The notes under the pieces: model-generated
Told to the model about the DNA's origin: nothing
Seen by the model: only the letters and a program-made list of their open reading frames with translations
Databases searched by the model: none
Translations under genes and position numbers: made by a program
Part shown: positions 26,313 through 35,705 of the stretch, piece by piece
How the letters are laid out: the number at the start of each line of letters is the position of its first letter
Position numbering within the stretch: position 1 is the first letter of the stretch
Assembly: GCA_015222055.1 (NCBI GenBank)
Contig: JADFUR010000097.1
Location: 18,322-82,321, forward strand
Origin: Bacteroidota bacterium
GTDB lineage: Bacteria; Bacteroidota; Bacteroidia; Bacteroidales; B39-G9
DNA length: 64,000 nt
Direction of reading: 5' to 3'

Positions 26313-27530
26313 TTAGTTTTGTCTTGCGTCAAGAGCGTCTCGTAAGCTGTTTCCTAGTATTGTAAATGCCAGAACCAGCAACATTATTGCAAGTCCGGGT
26401 ATTATTGCCAAATAAGCTAAATCTACAATAATATATCCATAATGTTCTTTTATCATAGTGCCCCAAGATGGCACTGGTGGTTGAACACCTATTCCAAGAA
26501 AACTCAAGCCTGCTTCTATTAATATTGCAGAAGCAAAATTTGCAGCAGAAATAACAATTACAGGACTTAAAACATTTGGGACAATATGTTTTATTATAAT
26601 TCTTAAATTGCTATAACCTAAAGCTTTACCTGCTTCAATAAATTCCTTTTCTTTGAGGCTCATAACTTGTCCTCGTACAACTCTTGCTACTTCAACCCAC
26701 ATTGTTAAACCTACTGCTATAAATATCTGCCAAAAGCCTTTGCCCAAGGCCATAGTTATTGCTATAACAAGTAATAAGGTCGGAATGGACCATATTATAT
26801 TAATAAACCACATTATTATATCGTCAACAAATCCTCTGTAATATCCCGCAATGGCACCAAGAGTAATGCCAATTATTAACGAAATTAAAATGGAAATAAA
26901 ACCTACCGAAATTGAAACTCTTGTGCCTAAAAGTAGTCTGCTTAATAAGTCTCTTCCAAATCGGTCGGTTCCTAAAATAAACCTACTTTCTTTTATATTA
27001 TTCAAAAGTATTTTATTCTTAAGCTTTTCTATTGTCTCAACATGTTTAACATTGTCTATATCATAAAAAGATATTTCATTATTATTAAACGATACCGGTT
27101 TTGTTAATGACAATGAATACAATACATCAGCCAGATTGATATTTTTTATAATTTTAACATCTCCTTTTACATCGTTATATTCTTCAATAGATATGTTGTT
27201 GTTATCAAAATCAAAATTATTGATAGGGATTTGATAATATTGATTTTGTTCACCCCAAAACATTTTTGCCAGCAGATTGGTTTTTTTTACTTTCTCATTT
27301 TTTTTAACAAGAAGCATTTTTACTTTAAATCCCGGTTTTTTTGTTGTTAGTTCTAAAAATTGTTCATTACAGAAAGGCGTTTTGTCAGGAGTAATTAAAT
27401 AACCAAGTATTGCAGTTAGTATAGCAATAACTATTATAGCAAAACTTATTAATGCAAGTTTGTTTTTTATTAATTTTTTAAGGATAATTAATTCAATTGA
27501 ACTGCTTTTATTTATTTTGTTTTTTTTCAT
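26313..27530 (-). CDS. OppC/DppC-like ABC transporter permease
   Basis: Inner-membrane subunit of a peptide- or nickel-type ABC importer. One helix (~23-48) follows the N-terminus, then a ~150-residue periplasmic insert that includes the OppC_N segment, then five helices. The ATPase-coupling EAA motif is EFIEAGKALGYSNLRIIIKH, and GTDRFGRDLLSRLLLGTRVS starts the core. At 405 aa it is longer than enterobacterial OppC because of the periplasmic insert, a form common in Bacteroidota. OppA, OppB and the ATPases are not encoded nearby. Confidence 0.88.
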   Translation of the reverse strand: MKKNKINKSSSIELIILKKLIKNKLALISFAIIVIAILTAILGYLITPDKTPFCNEQFLELTTKKPGFKVKMLLVKKNEKVKKTNLLAKMFWGEQNQYYQIPINNFDFDNNNISIEEYNDVKGDVKIIKNINLADVLYSLSLTKPVSFNNNEISFYDIDNVKHVETIEKLKNKILLNNIKESRFILGTDRFGRDLLSRLLLGTRVSISVGFISILISLIIGITLGAIAGYYRGFVDDIIMWFINIIWSIPTLLLVIAITMALGKGFWQIFIAVGLTMWVEVARVVRGQVMSLKEKEFIEAGKALGYSNLRIIIKHIVPNVLSPVIVISAANFASAILIEAGLSFLGIGVQPPVPSWGTMIKEHYGYIIVDLAYLAIIPGLAIMLLVLAFTILGNSLRDALDARQN

Positions 27531-27544
27531 TAATTATAAGAATC

Positions 27545-27588
27545 AAAAACCACTGTAATTTTCAAGTTTTAGTCGCTTAGTGGTTTTT
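27545..27588 (-). terminator. Terminator after the glycosyltransferase gene
   Basis: Arms 27545-27554 (AAAAACCACT) and 27579-27588 (AGTGGTTTTT) pair perfectly over 10 bases with flanking A/T runs, placed ~100 bases after the stop of the minus-strand GT2 gene. Confidence 0.6.
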
Positions 27589-27691
27589 TATTAAGCTAAC
27601 GTACAGACTTATATCTTTCGTTTTTTTTGTAAGCAAACCGCTTAGCGGCTTTTCGAACTCAAGATTTGGAAAATTTATCCATACTTGAAAG

Positions 27692-28807
27692 TTATTTTGT
27701 TAACATTCTTTCTTTCCATTCAAATTTTGAGATGTTACCAATTACTGACACAAAACTAATATAAAAAAAATATAACACTTGTAAAGGGATGAAAAAAATC
27801 ATTAGTTTAGTTTTATTAAAAAATTTTGTAATGTTTAATAAAAATATAAAATCAATAATTGATTTTACTATAAAAATAAAAATGAAATAATAAAAATATT
27901 GAGAATTAAAAAAGCTTGCCACAAGCGTAAACAGCAATGATAAATTAGTTAAAAAAACAATGATTGCGGTAAATAAAATATCAAAGTCATAACAAGCCCG
28001 ACTTTTTGATGTCCATCGTTTACGTTGATTAATAAAGCTTTTGAAATTTGGTAAAGCTTTTGTATATACTGTAGCATCAATCGATTTTAGGAAGAGAATT
28101 TTTTTGTTGTATTTCCTTTTTGTTTTAAGCATTAGAAAAATATCATCGCCTGACGAGAAATTATTTTTTAAGGTATCGTTAAATTCTAGAAAAATATTTT
28201 TTTCAAATGCAAGGTTTGCTCCATTACACATTATGGCGTGATTAATATTTATAGATCCTGCACCCGAACCAATTAAACTTAAAAATTCTAAAGATTGCAT
28301 TTTTTCAAAAATATTTTTTTCATTTTTAATAATCACAGGCGATACAATCATTTTTGGATGATGCTGATTGTAAAATGAAAGAATTGTTTCCAACCAGTTT
28401 TTATTCATTCTGCAATCGGCATCAGTTGTTATTATTAATTTGCCTTGCGAATTTTTTATAGCATTTATTAATGCGTTTTTTTTGCCGGAGATATTTTTAG
28501 TGAGCTGTAATAATTTAATTTTTGAATTTTTTTTACTTCGGCTTTCAATAATTTTAACAGTAGAATCTGTAGAATGGTCATCTACAATAATTAGTTCGAA
28601 ATTGTTATATGTTTGGGCAGTAATATCATCAATAACACTTATAATGTTATCTTCTTCATTTCTGGCCGCTATTATAATAGAGATAAAAATTTGATTTTGG
28701 TTTTGAATTTTATCACTAAAAAAAATCTTGTTTTTTATCCACCCGATATAGAACAACATAATTAAGATAAAATAAATAAAAACTAAAATGTAAAATCCCA
28801 CTTGCAT
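27692..28807 (-). CDS. Family 2 glycosyltransferase, membrane-bound
   Basis: Transfers a sugar from a nucleotide donor to a membrane-side acceptor. An N-terminal membrane segment (~4-24) precedes a GT-A domain with ISIIIAARNEEDNIISVIDD, ELIIVDDHSTDST, metal-binding TTDADCRM, and the QRKRW motif (QxxRW) of processive-type GT2 enzymes; three C-terminal membrane helices follow. Length 371 aa is normal. No neighbours indicate the product; a role in envelope polysaccharide or glycolipid is likely. Confidence 0.9.
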   Translation of the reverse strand: MQVGFYILVFIYFILIMLFYIGWIKNKIFFSDKIQNQNQIFISIIIAARNEEDNIISVIDDITAQTYNNFELIIVDDHSTDSTVKIIESRSKKNSKIKLLQLTKNISGKKNALINAIKNSQGKLIITTDADCRMNKNWLETILSFYNQHHPKMIVSPVIIKNEKNIFEKMQSLEFLSLIGSGAGSININHAIMCNGANLAFEKNIFLEFNDTLKNNFSSGDDIFLMLKTKRKYNKKILFLKSIDATVYTKALPNFKSFINQRKRWTSKSRACYDFDILFTAIIVFLTNLSLLFTLVASFFNSQYFYYFIFIFIVKSIIDFIFLLNITKFFNKTKLMIFFIPLQVLYFFYISFVSVIGNISKFEWKERMLTK

Positions 28808-28945
28808 AAAGTCTGTTTTTTATCAATACAATATAATACTTTTGATTTTTATTGAGTTATTTAATTAAGTATTTTTTTATTAATTAATTCTAATTAATTT
28901 TATGGCATAAGTTTTGTTATTATATACTTATTTGATTAAAAAAAT

Positions 28946-30925
28946 ATGCACAGATTAAAATTTACAATAATTTTATTTTTATTTATTCCGGTATTATGTT
29001 TTTCACAACTTGATATAGCTCATTATATTGGTGTTGGACGTTATGAGTTGTTTCATGAGAATTATACAAAAGCAATTAAACGGTTTAATGCAGTAATTAA
29101 AATAAAACCAGATTTATTTGTTGCGTATTTTTATAGAGGAATAGCTAAATATAATCTTGGTGATTTTGTTGGTGCTGATTATGATTTTAATAAATCGATT
29201 AAAATTAATCCTTATTTTTCTGATGCTTACCATTTTAGAGGTGTTACCCAAGACAGATTACATAATTTTGATTTAGCTCTTCAGAATTACGAGAAAGCAT
29301 TAAATTTAGATCCAACGAACCCAAATGTTTACATTAGTCGCGGAGTTACCAAAATGATTTTAAAAAAGTATAAAGATGCAATTATTGATTTTGATAATTC
29401 AATAAAATTGAAAGCGACTATTCCTGGAGCATTTATTAACAGAGGAATTGTAAAACACTATCTTAAAGATTATAAAGGAGCTATTGTTGATTACACAGAG
29501 GCTATTAGCTTGAATCATTTTTCATCAGAAGCTTATGGTAGGCGTGCTTTTGCAAAAAGCGAATTGAAAGAATACAATGCTGCTATTTTTGATTATGATT
29601 ATGCTATTAAATTAGATGCTCACAATTCTTTGTTATATTTTAATAGGGGGATTGTTTACTATAAAATGAAAAATTTTAATAAAGCTATTGATGACTATAA
29701 CAAAGTTATTGAGATAGATCCTGATAATGCTATTACATTTTATAACCGTGCAATTGTTGAAACGGAAATAGGTGATTATAATAAAGCTATTGCTGATTAT
29801 GATAGAGTAGGAGAGTTAAAGCCTGAAAACATACTCTCGTATTATAATAAAGCAGGAGTAAAATTTGAAATGAAAGATTACGAAGGGGCAATTCGTGATT
29901 ACTCTGAGGCTATTAAAATTTTTCCCGATTTTGCTGTAGCTTATCTCAATAGGGCATCGGTAAAAAATAAGATTAACGATTTTGCTGGAGCTATTGAAGA
30001 CCATAATATTGCCATGAAAAAAATTAATGAGTATAAAAAAAGCAAGAAAAATTCTTTATTTGAAAGTTATATTGACACAAGTTCAAAATATAGCAAAATT
30101 GTTGAGTTCGACGACGATTTTAATAGCTTTAGTGGCAAAGAAGTTGTTGATGGAAAAATTCAGAATAAAAAGATTGTTATTGATTTAGAACCAATTTTTT
30201 CTATAATGTATAATGATTCTTTAAAAGAAAAAAACAAATACTTTAATTATCAAATACAAGAATTAAACAAAAATGATTTTTTAACAAGTTTTTTTATTTC
30301 TAACAAGAAAAAAGAAGTAACTGTTTCATCAGTACATTCAAAATTGGATAGCATTATGAGGAATGAAAAAACATATACTACCAGTGAAATTCTATATATA
30401 TACCAAGGGATTTTAAATGGAGAGATACAAAATTTTAATCTATCTATTAACATGTATGATAAAGCAATAAACATAAATAGAAAATTTTTATTTGCTTATT
30501 TTAATCGTGCAAATATCCGAACTGAAATGATTGAGTATATAAACACAATTGATGATTATAACAAAGTAATTAGAATTAATGGTAATGTTACCAGTATAAA
30601 TACTAAAGAGAAAATAGAAAAGAAGATTTATAATTACCAAGATGTATTGGAAGATTATAATAAAGTTATTGATTTAGACCCTGAGTTTTATTATGCGTAT
30701 TTTAACAGAGCGAATATTTTATGTAAATCAAAAGATTTTTTTGGAGCTGTTGACGATTATACAAAAGCTATTGAACTCGAAGATGATTTTAAAGAAGCAT
30801 ATTTTAACCGAGGATTAACTTTAATCTATTTAAAAGATACAAAAAAAGGTTGTGTCGATATGAGTAAAGCAGGAGAGCTAGGAGTTGAAAATGCCTATAA
30901 TGTTATTAAAAGATATTGTAATTAA
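28946..30925 (+). CDS. Exported TPR-repeat protein
   Basis: A signal peptide (FTIILFLFIPVLCFSQ, residues ~5-21) is followed by about ten consecutive TPR units (residues ~25-365, each near YFYRGIAKYNLGDFVGADYD style), then a ~110-residue non-TPR linker (~370-480) rich in Lys, Ser and Asp, then about three or four more TPR units to the C-terminus. The TPR helices imply a protein-binding scaffold in the periplasm or at the outer membrane. The partner is unknown. It is transcribed alone. Confidence 0.85.
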   Translation: MHRLKFTIILFLFIPVLCFSQLDIAHYIGVGRYELFHENYTKAIKRFNAVIKIKPDLFVAYFYRGIAKYNLGDFVGADYDFNKSIKINPYFSDAYHFRGVTQDRLHNFDLALQNYEKALNLDPTNPNVYISRGVTKMILKKYKDAIIDFDNSIKLKATIPGAFINRGIVKHYLKDYKGAIVDYTEAISLNHFSSEAYGRRAFAKSELKEYNAAIFDYDYAIKLDAHNSLLYFNRGIVYYKMKNFNKAIDDYNKVIEIDPDNAITFYNRAIVETEIGDYNKAIADYDRVGELKPENILSYYNKAGVKFEMKDYEGAIRDYSEAIKIFPDFAVAYLNRASVKNKINDFAGAIEDHNIAMKKINEYKKSKKNSLFESYIDTSSKYSKIVEFDDDFNSFSGKEVVDGKIQNKKIVIDLEPIFSIMYNDSLKEKNKYFNYQIQELNKNDFLTSFFISNKKKEVTVSSVHSKLDSIMRNEKTYTTSEILYIYQGILNGEIQNFNLSINMYDKAININRKFLFAYFNRANIRTEMIEYINTIDDYNKVIRINGNVTSINTKEKIEKKIYNYQDVLEDYNKVIDLDPEFYYAYFNRANILCKSKDFFGAVDDYTKAIELEDDFKEAYFNRGLTLIYLKDTKKGCVDMSKAGELGVENAYNVIKRYCN

Positions 30926-31011
30926 TATTTGAATAGTTTTAAATGTTTAATTCAACAATATTTATTTTTCATTTGCTAATTAAGGCACGGGTTTTCTGAA
31001 AACAACTACTG

Positions 31012-31082
31012 GTGCAAGCGTCTCACTTGTACCTTAATTTTAATTCTTTTTTGTTGTAAAAACACAAGCGAGACGTTTGCAC
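31012..31082. repeat. Inverted repeat, 19-bp arms (GTGCAAGCGTCTCACTTGT)
   Basis: Arms 31012-31030 and 31064-31082 are complementary at 17 of 19 positions around a 33-base A/T-rich loop. This resembles a dispersed intergenic element of Bacteroidota (recognised from memory). It occupies the middle of the 285-base gap between the TPR gene and tsaB. Confidence 0.7.
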
Positions 31083-31210
31083 TATTGGATAATTTTGTTA
31101 GTTCGGCTTTAATTTTTATAAAAAAGTAATTTTCTCAACTATAATTAAAATTCAAATAAAGAAAATCGTATTTTAGCAGATTAATATTGTTTAGATAATT
31201 TTTTGGAATA

Positions 31211-31927
31211 ATGGCAAAAATTTTAAATATAGAAACATCAACAAATGTATGTTCGGTTGCACTTTCGGAAAACGGCAAATTAATCGACTACAAAGAAAGC
31301 CAAGTAGACAAATCGCATTCAACTATTTTGACGGTTTTCATTGATGAGATGTTAAAGCAAAATAATATTCAGGCCTCGCAACTCGATGCAGTTGCAGTGA
31401 GTAAAGGTCCTGGCTCATACACAGGTTTGCGAATAGGTGTTTCGGTAACTAAAGGTATTTGTTATGCAGTGGAGAAACCCGCAATTGGGGTTAGCACTTT
31501 GCAGTTAATGGCTTTGGGGGTGGTAAACAGCAATAAATTCAACTCGTTAAATATTGATGATATTAAGAAAGCTTGGTTTTGTCCGATGATTGATGCAAGA
31601 CGAATGGAGGTCTATTCTGCTTTTTTTGATTTTGAAAATAATCAACAAATTAAAGTCTCAGCCGATATTATTGATGAGAATTCGTATAAAGATTTATTAG
31701 ATAAAAGAAAAATTGTTTTTTTTGGCGATGGTGCTAATAAATGTAAAGATATTATTAATGACAAAAATGCTTTTTTTATTGATGATATTTACCCTTCGGC
31801 AAAAAATATGATAGCACTTTCATATCAAGCATTTTTAGATAAAGAATTTGAAGATACAGCATATTTTGAACCTTTTTATTTAAAAGATTTTGTTGCTACT
31901 GTTTCTAAAAAAAATATTTTTAAGTAA
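31211..31927 (+). CDS. tsaB: tRNA threonylcarbamoyladenosine biosynthesis protein TsaB
   Basis: Partner of TsaD in forming t6A37 of tRNAs that read ANN codons. The N-terminus MAKILNIETSTNVCSVALSE and the VSKGPGSYTGLRIGVSVTKG stretch are characteristic. Length (238 aa) is normal for Bacteroidota. Cytoplasmic housekeeping protein. Confidence 0.95.
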   Translation: MAKILNIETSTNVCSVALSENGKLIDYKESQVDKSHSTILTVFIDEMLKQNNIQASQLDAVAVSKGPGSYTGLRIGVSVTKGICYAVEKPAIGVSTLQLMALGVVNSNKFNSLNIDDIKKAWFCPMIDARRMEVYSAFFDFENNQQIKVSADIIDENSYKDLLDKRKIVFFGDGANKCKDIINDKNAFFIDDIYPSAKNMIALSYQAFLDKEFEDTAYFEPFYLKDFVATVSKKNIFK

Positions 31928-31968
31928 TTACCTTTATTGTTCAAAAATAATTAAATAAAATTTTATAA

Positions 31969-32898
31969 ATGAGTGTTTGGATTGTTAAGGCTATTGTTCA
32001 AAAAATTATTTCATTTTTGCCACAAAGTCAAAAAATAAATTATTTTTTTCAGAAGCATATTACAAAAGGAGTTGTATTAACTGATGAGTATTTTATTGAC
32101 AGATTGTTGCATGCACAAAATCATGTTGATTATTTCTGTATGTATTCGTTAATTGCAAATAATTTTAATGCACTTGAATTAGGCACAGGCTGGTATCCTG
32201 TTATACCAATATATATGTTTTTAAGTGGAGCCGATAAAATTTACAGTGTAGACATAAATAATTTGGTAAGCGAAGAGAATTTGAAACAAACAATTGTAAA
32301 ATATTGTCAATTTTATAACAGCGGTGAACTTAATAAATATATTAAAGAAATTGATAATGAACGACTTAAACTTTTATTTGACTGCTATAATAGACAAAAT
32401 GAATTAAACAGAGAGCAATTATTAAACCGATTAAATATTAATTTTATTGTTGGCGATGCACGACAACTGCCTTTAGAATCATCATCATTAGATTTAATTA
32501 CATCAAACAATACATTTGAACATATTTACCCTAAGATTTTAACCGAGATTATAAAAGAGTTTTGCAGGGTTTTAAAAATGGGAGCAGTAATGAGCCATTT
32601 TATCGATATGTCTGACCATTTTGCTCATCTTGATAAAAAAATTAATATTTATAATTTTTTAAAATTTTCAGATAAGAGATGGTCTTTAATTGATAATTCT
32701 GTGCAACCGCAAAATAGATTGAGAATAATACAATATCAAAAAATTTATCATAAACTTGGAATAATAATTGTTAAAAAAATTGATAGGGAAGGAAATATTG
32801 CAAAGCTTAGAGAAATAAATATAGATAAAAAATTTCAAAATATTCCCGATGAGGAATTAGCCGTGAGTCACAGTCTATTAATTTCGGTAAAAAATTGA
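31969..32898 (+). CDS. SAM-dependent methyltransferase
   Basis: Class I methyltransferase. The SAM site is in ALELGTGWYPVIPIYMFLSG (residues ~63-82), with an acidic loop at ADKIYSVDINNL and the post-core region SSLDLITSNNTFEHIYP and HFIDMSDHFAHLD. Similar proteins are found near polysaccharide genes, but the acceptor is not evident. It starts 41 bases after tsaB and may be cotranscribed with it. Confidence 0.8.
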   Translation: MSVWIVKAIVQKIISFLPQSQKINYFFQKHITKGVVLTDEYFIDRLLHAQNHVDYFCMYSLIANNFNALELGTGWYPVIPIYMFLSGADKIYSVDINNLVSEENLKQTIVKYCQFYNSGELNKYIKEIDNERLKLLFDCYNRQNELNREQLLNRLNINFIVGDARQLPLESSSLDLITSNNTFEHIYPKILTEIIKEFCRVLKMGAVMSHFIDMSDHFAHLDKKINIYNFLKFSDKRWSLIDNSVQPQNRLRIIQYQKIYHKLGIIIVKKIDREGNIAKLREINIDKKFQNIPDEELAVSHSLLISVKN

Positions 32899-32993
32899 AT
32901 TATTAATTCATAATTTATTTGTTTCAGCTAAGTAAATATTCTATTTTTATATCTTTTTGTTGGTTATTCCGTTAAAGTATTATCTACAAGTTA

Positions 32994-33758
32994 ATGAATA
33001 AAATATTTTTTTTAATATTACTTTTTTTTGCAATATTTCAATGCAAAGCACAAAGCAATTATGATTCAGTTCCTTATAAAGGAGGTGAGACTTTGAAATA
33101 TGTTCTTTATTACGGATGGATTGACGGAGGAGAGGCTGTTTTGAAAATTACAGATACCGTTTATAACAATAAAAAAGTTGTTCATTCTGTTGCGAGTGCT
33201 AGAACAATAAAATTGGTGGAGAAATTTTATAATGTAAAGGATGTTTATGAGAGTTATTTTGACGCAAGCACAAACCTTCCTGTAAAATCAGTTAGAGACA
33301 TAAACGAAGATAGTTATAGTTATTATAACGAAGTAAGCTACGACAGAGAGAACGATTCTGTAATTAGTTTAAAAAGTGGCAAACATGCGGTGCCTAAAAA
33401 TATTCAAGATGTATTGTCGGCATTTTATTATTTAAGAAATCAGTCAATGAAAAGAATGACTGTAGGCGAAGAAATAAAAGTCGACACATATTTTTCAGAT
33501 GAGGTGTTTCCTTTAATCATTTGTTATAGAGGAGACGAGACAATTAAAACAAAAATAGGGAAGTTTCTATGTATGAAGTTTGTCCCTGTTGTTGAAGTAG
33601 GACGGGTTTTTAAAACGAAAGATGATTTAAAAATTTGGATAACAAAAGATGAGAATTTAATACCATTAAGAGTTCAGTTTGATTTAGCATTTGGAGCATT
33701 AAAGTGTGATTTAATTGAATATTCGGGCATAAAAACAAAATTGCGTTATTTAGAATGA
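32994..33758 (+). CDS. DUF3108 protein, exported
   Basis: A signal peptide (IFFLILLFFAIFQCKAQ) precedes a ~235-residue DUF3108 domain: YKGGETLKYVLYYGWIDGGEA at the start, VYESYFDASTNLPVKSVRDI in the middle and WITKDENLIPLRVQFDLAFG near the end. DUF3108 proteins are predicted periplasmic beta-rich proteins of unknown role. It lies directly before efp. Confidence 0.85.
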   Translation: MNKIFFLILLFFAIFQCKAQSNYDSVPYKGGETLKYVLYYGWIDGGEAVLKITDTVYNNKKVVHSVASARTIKLVEKFYNVKDVYESYFDASTNLPVKSVRDINEDSYSYYNEVSYDRENDSVISLKSGKHAVPKNIQDVLSAFYYLRNQSMKRMTVGEEIKVDTYFSDEVFPLIICYRGDETIKTKIGKFLCMKFVPVVEVGRVFKTKDDLKIWITKDENLIPLRVQFDLAFGALKCDLIEYSGIKTKLRYLE

Positions 33759-33800
33759 ATTTAATTCTAAATAACATTTATTTATTTTGTTCTTTTACAT

Positions 33801-33808
33801 TATTTTTG
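33801..33808 (+). promoter_or_regulatory. Bacteroidota -7 box (TATTTTTG) before efp
   Basis: TATTTTTG fits TAnnTTTG and lies 35 bases before the efp ATG. Confidence 0.45.
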
Positions 33809-33843
33809 TACTTTATTAATAATTAAAAAAATAGGATTTTATT

Positions 33844-34413
33844 ATGGCATCAACATCAGATTTTAAAAATGGATTATGTATTGAATTTAACGGTAATCTA
33901 TTTGTAATAGTACAGTTTCAACATGTGAAACCAGGTAAAGGACCTGCTTTTGTAAGAACAAAATTAAAAAATTTAAATACAGGTAAAGTTCTTGACCATA
34001 CTTTTAATTCAGGAGTAAAGGTAAATATAGCTAGAATTGAACGACGACCATACCAATATTTATATAGAGATGATATGGGATATAATTTTATGCATTCAGA
34101 GACTTTTGAACAAATATCAATATCTGAAACGATTATTAATGCACCCCAATTTTTAAAAGAAGGACAAACTGTTGAGGTCGTTTTTCATGCAGATACCGAA
34201 ACACCAATGACTTGTGAACTACCTCCTTTTGTAGAATTACAAATTAAATATTCAGAGCCCGGCGAAAGAGGTAATACATCATCTACTTCATCTTTAAAAC
34301 CGGCAACTCTTGAAACAGGAGCAGAAGTTAATGTCCCATTATTTATTAACACGGGCGATATCATTAAATTAGACACTCGAACTAGTTCTTATTCTGAAAG
34401 AGTTAAGGGATAA
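33844..34413 (+). CDS. efp: Elongation factor P
   Basis: Relieves ribosome stalling at polyproline stretches. The KOW-like N-domain holds the tip loop [15 protein letters not shown], with K32 at the site that carries a post-translational modification in many species. The central and C-terminal OB domains follow, with the family signature near [20 protein letters not shown]. Length (189 aa) is typical. No EpmA/EpmB-type modification gene lies nearby. Confidence 0.96.
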   Translation: MASTSDFKNGLCIEFNGNLFVIVQFQHVKPGKGPAFVRTKLKNLNTGKVLDHTFNSGVKVNIARIERRPYQYLYRDDMGYNFMHSETFEQISISETIINAPQFLKEGQTVEVVFHADTETPMTCELPPFVELQIKYSEPGERGNTSSTSSLKPATLETGAEVNVPLFINTGDIIKLDTRTSSYSERVKG

Positions 34414-34475
34414 GTAATGATTGCCTAAAATTCAAAAGGCAACTAAGATTAGTTAAAAATCTAAAATGAAAGATT

Positions 34476-35705
34476 ATGGCAACAAAGGCATCATTAAAAA
34501 GACTACAATTTTGCAATTTTAAGCTTAATTTGTTGCTTAACATAACACAAGCAATTAACGATAATTTATCAACAAAAGAGCTTCTCGATTTTTTCGAAAA
34601 AATTTTACGTGAAGAGTTGAATATTGGCAAAGTGCTAATTTACAGTTATAACGAGAAGTGGGATTGCATATTAGCCTCGGGATTTGATCGTAATAAAATT
34701 CGTAACCTCTCTGTTGAAAACGATTTGTTATATTACAATCAGATAACAAATTTAACAACTACTCTTAATCCAGCTCTCAGCTATTTTGATGTAATTATTC
34801 CGGTTTATCATCACGATATGCCAATTGCTTTTATTATTATTGGAGATATTGATGAAGAACGTGATGGAATTAGTCCAACAATAAAACATCTTCATTTTAT
34901 TCAAACTCTTACAAATGTTATTATTGTTGCGATAGAAAACAAACGATTTTTTAAGAAGAGTCTTCAACAAGAAAAAATAAATAGAGAGTTGGAATTAGCA
35001 TCGAAGATGCAAACAATGTTAATTCCTAATAGTGAAGAATTACCGCATAATGAAAAACTTTTTGTATCTGCATATTATTTGCCTCATTTTGAAGTAGGTG
35101 GTGATTATTACGATTTCATAAAATTAAACAGGTATGAATATGGCTTTTGTATTGCCGATGTATCTGGTAAAGGAATTTCTGCAGCACTTTTAATGTCAAA
35201 TTTTCAAGCAAATGTAAGAGCTTTGTTTACATCAAAAAGATCGCTGGCAAGTATAATCGAAAAGTTGAATGAAACAGTAATGAAAAGTGCCAATTGTGAA
35301 AAATTTGTAACCTTTTTTATTGCAAAATATCACACTAAAACAAGAGAATTGCAGTATGTAAATGCAGGCCATAACCCACCAGTTTTATATAATGGAGCAA
35401 AAAATGAAACCAAATTATTGACCAGTGGCTGTGTCGGCTTAGGTATGTTTGACGATATTCCTGAGTTAAATGAGGGCTATTTGGTACTTACACCAAACTC
35501 AAAAATTATTTCTTATACTGATGGTTTAGTTGAAATGGAAAATGATAAAAAAGAACAATTCGGCACAAAACCTGTTGAAGACCTTATCTCATCAAAAATG
35601 CAAATGGATGAAATAATTGATTTAATTATTAAAGAATTGAATATTTATAAAGGGAAAAATAATTTTTTTGATGATATTTCAATATTAGGAGTTGACTTTA
35701 AATAA
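34476..35705 (+). CDS. GAF-SpoIIE/PP2C-type serine phosphatase
   Basis: Probable phosphatase that controls an anti-sigma or partner-switching pathway, as RsbU-type proteins do. A GAF-like sensor domain covers residues ~20-165, a short helical linker follows, and the PP2C domain (~190-405) has metal-binding VGGDYYDF, FCIADVSGKGISAALLMS, AGHNPPVLYNG and SYTDGLVEMEN. Length 409 aa. No anti-sigma genes lie next to it. Its end overlaps the convergent O-antigen ligase gene by 21 bases. Confidence 0.9.
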   Translation: MATKASLKRLQFCNFKLNLLLNITQAINDNLSTKELLDFFEKILREELNIGKVLIYSYNEKWDCILASGFDRNKIRNLSVENDLLYYNQITNLTTTLNPALSYFDVIIPVYHHDMPIAFIIIGDIDEERDGISPTIKHLHFIQTLTNVIIVAIENKRFFKKSLQQEKINRELELASKMQTMLIPNSEELPHNEKLFVSAYYLPHFEVGGDYYDFIKLNRYEYGFCIADVSGKGISAALLMSNFQANVRALFTSKRSLASIIEKLNETVMKSANCEKFVTFFIAKYHTKTRELQYVNAGHNPPVLYNGAKNETKLLTSGCVGLGMFDDIPELNEGYLVLTPNSKIISYTDGLVEMENDKKEQFGTKPVEDLISSKMQMDEIIDLIIKELNIYKGKNNFFDDISILGVDFK

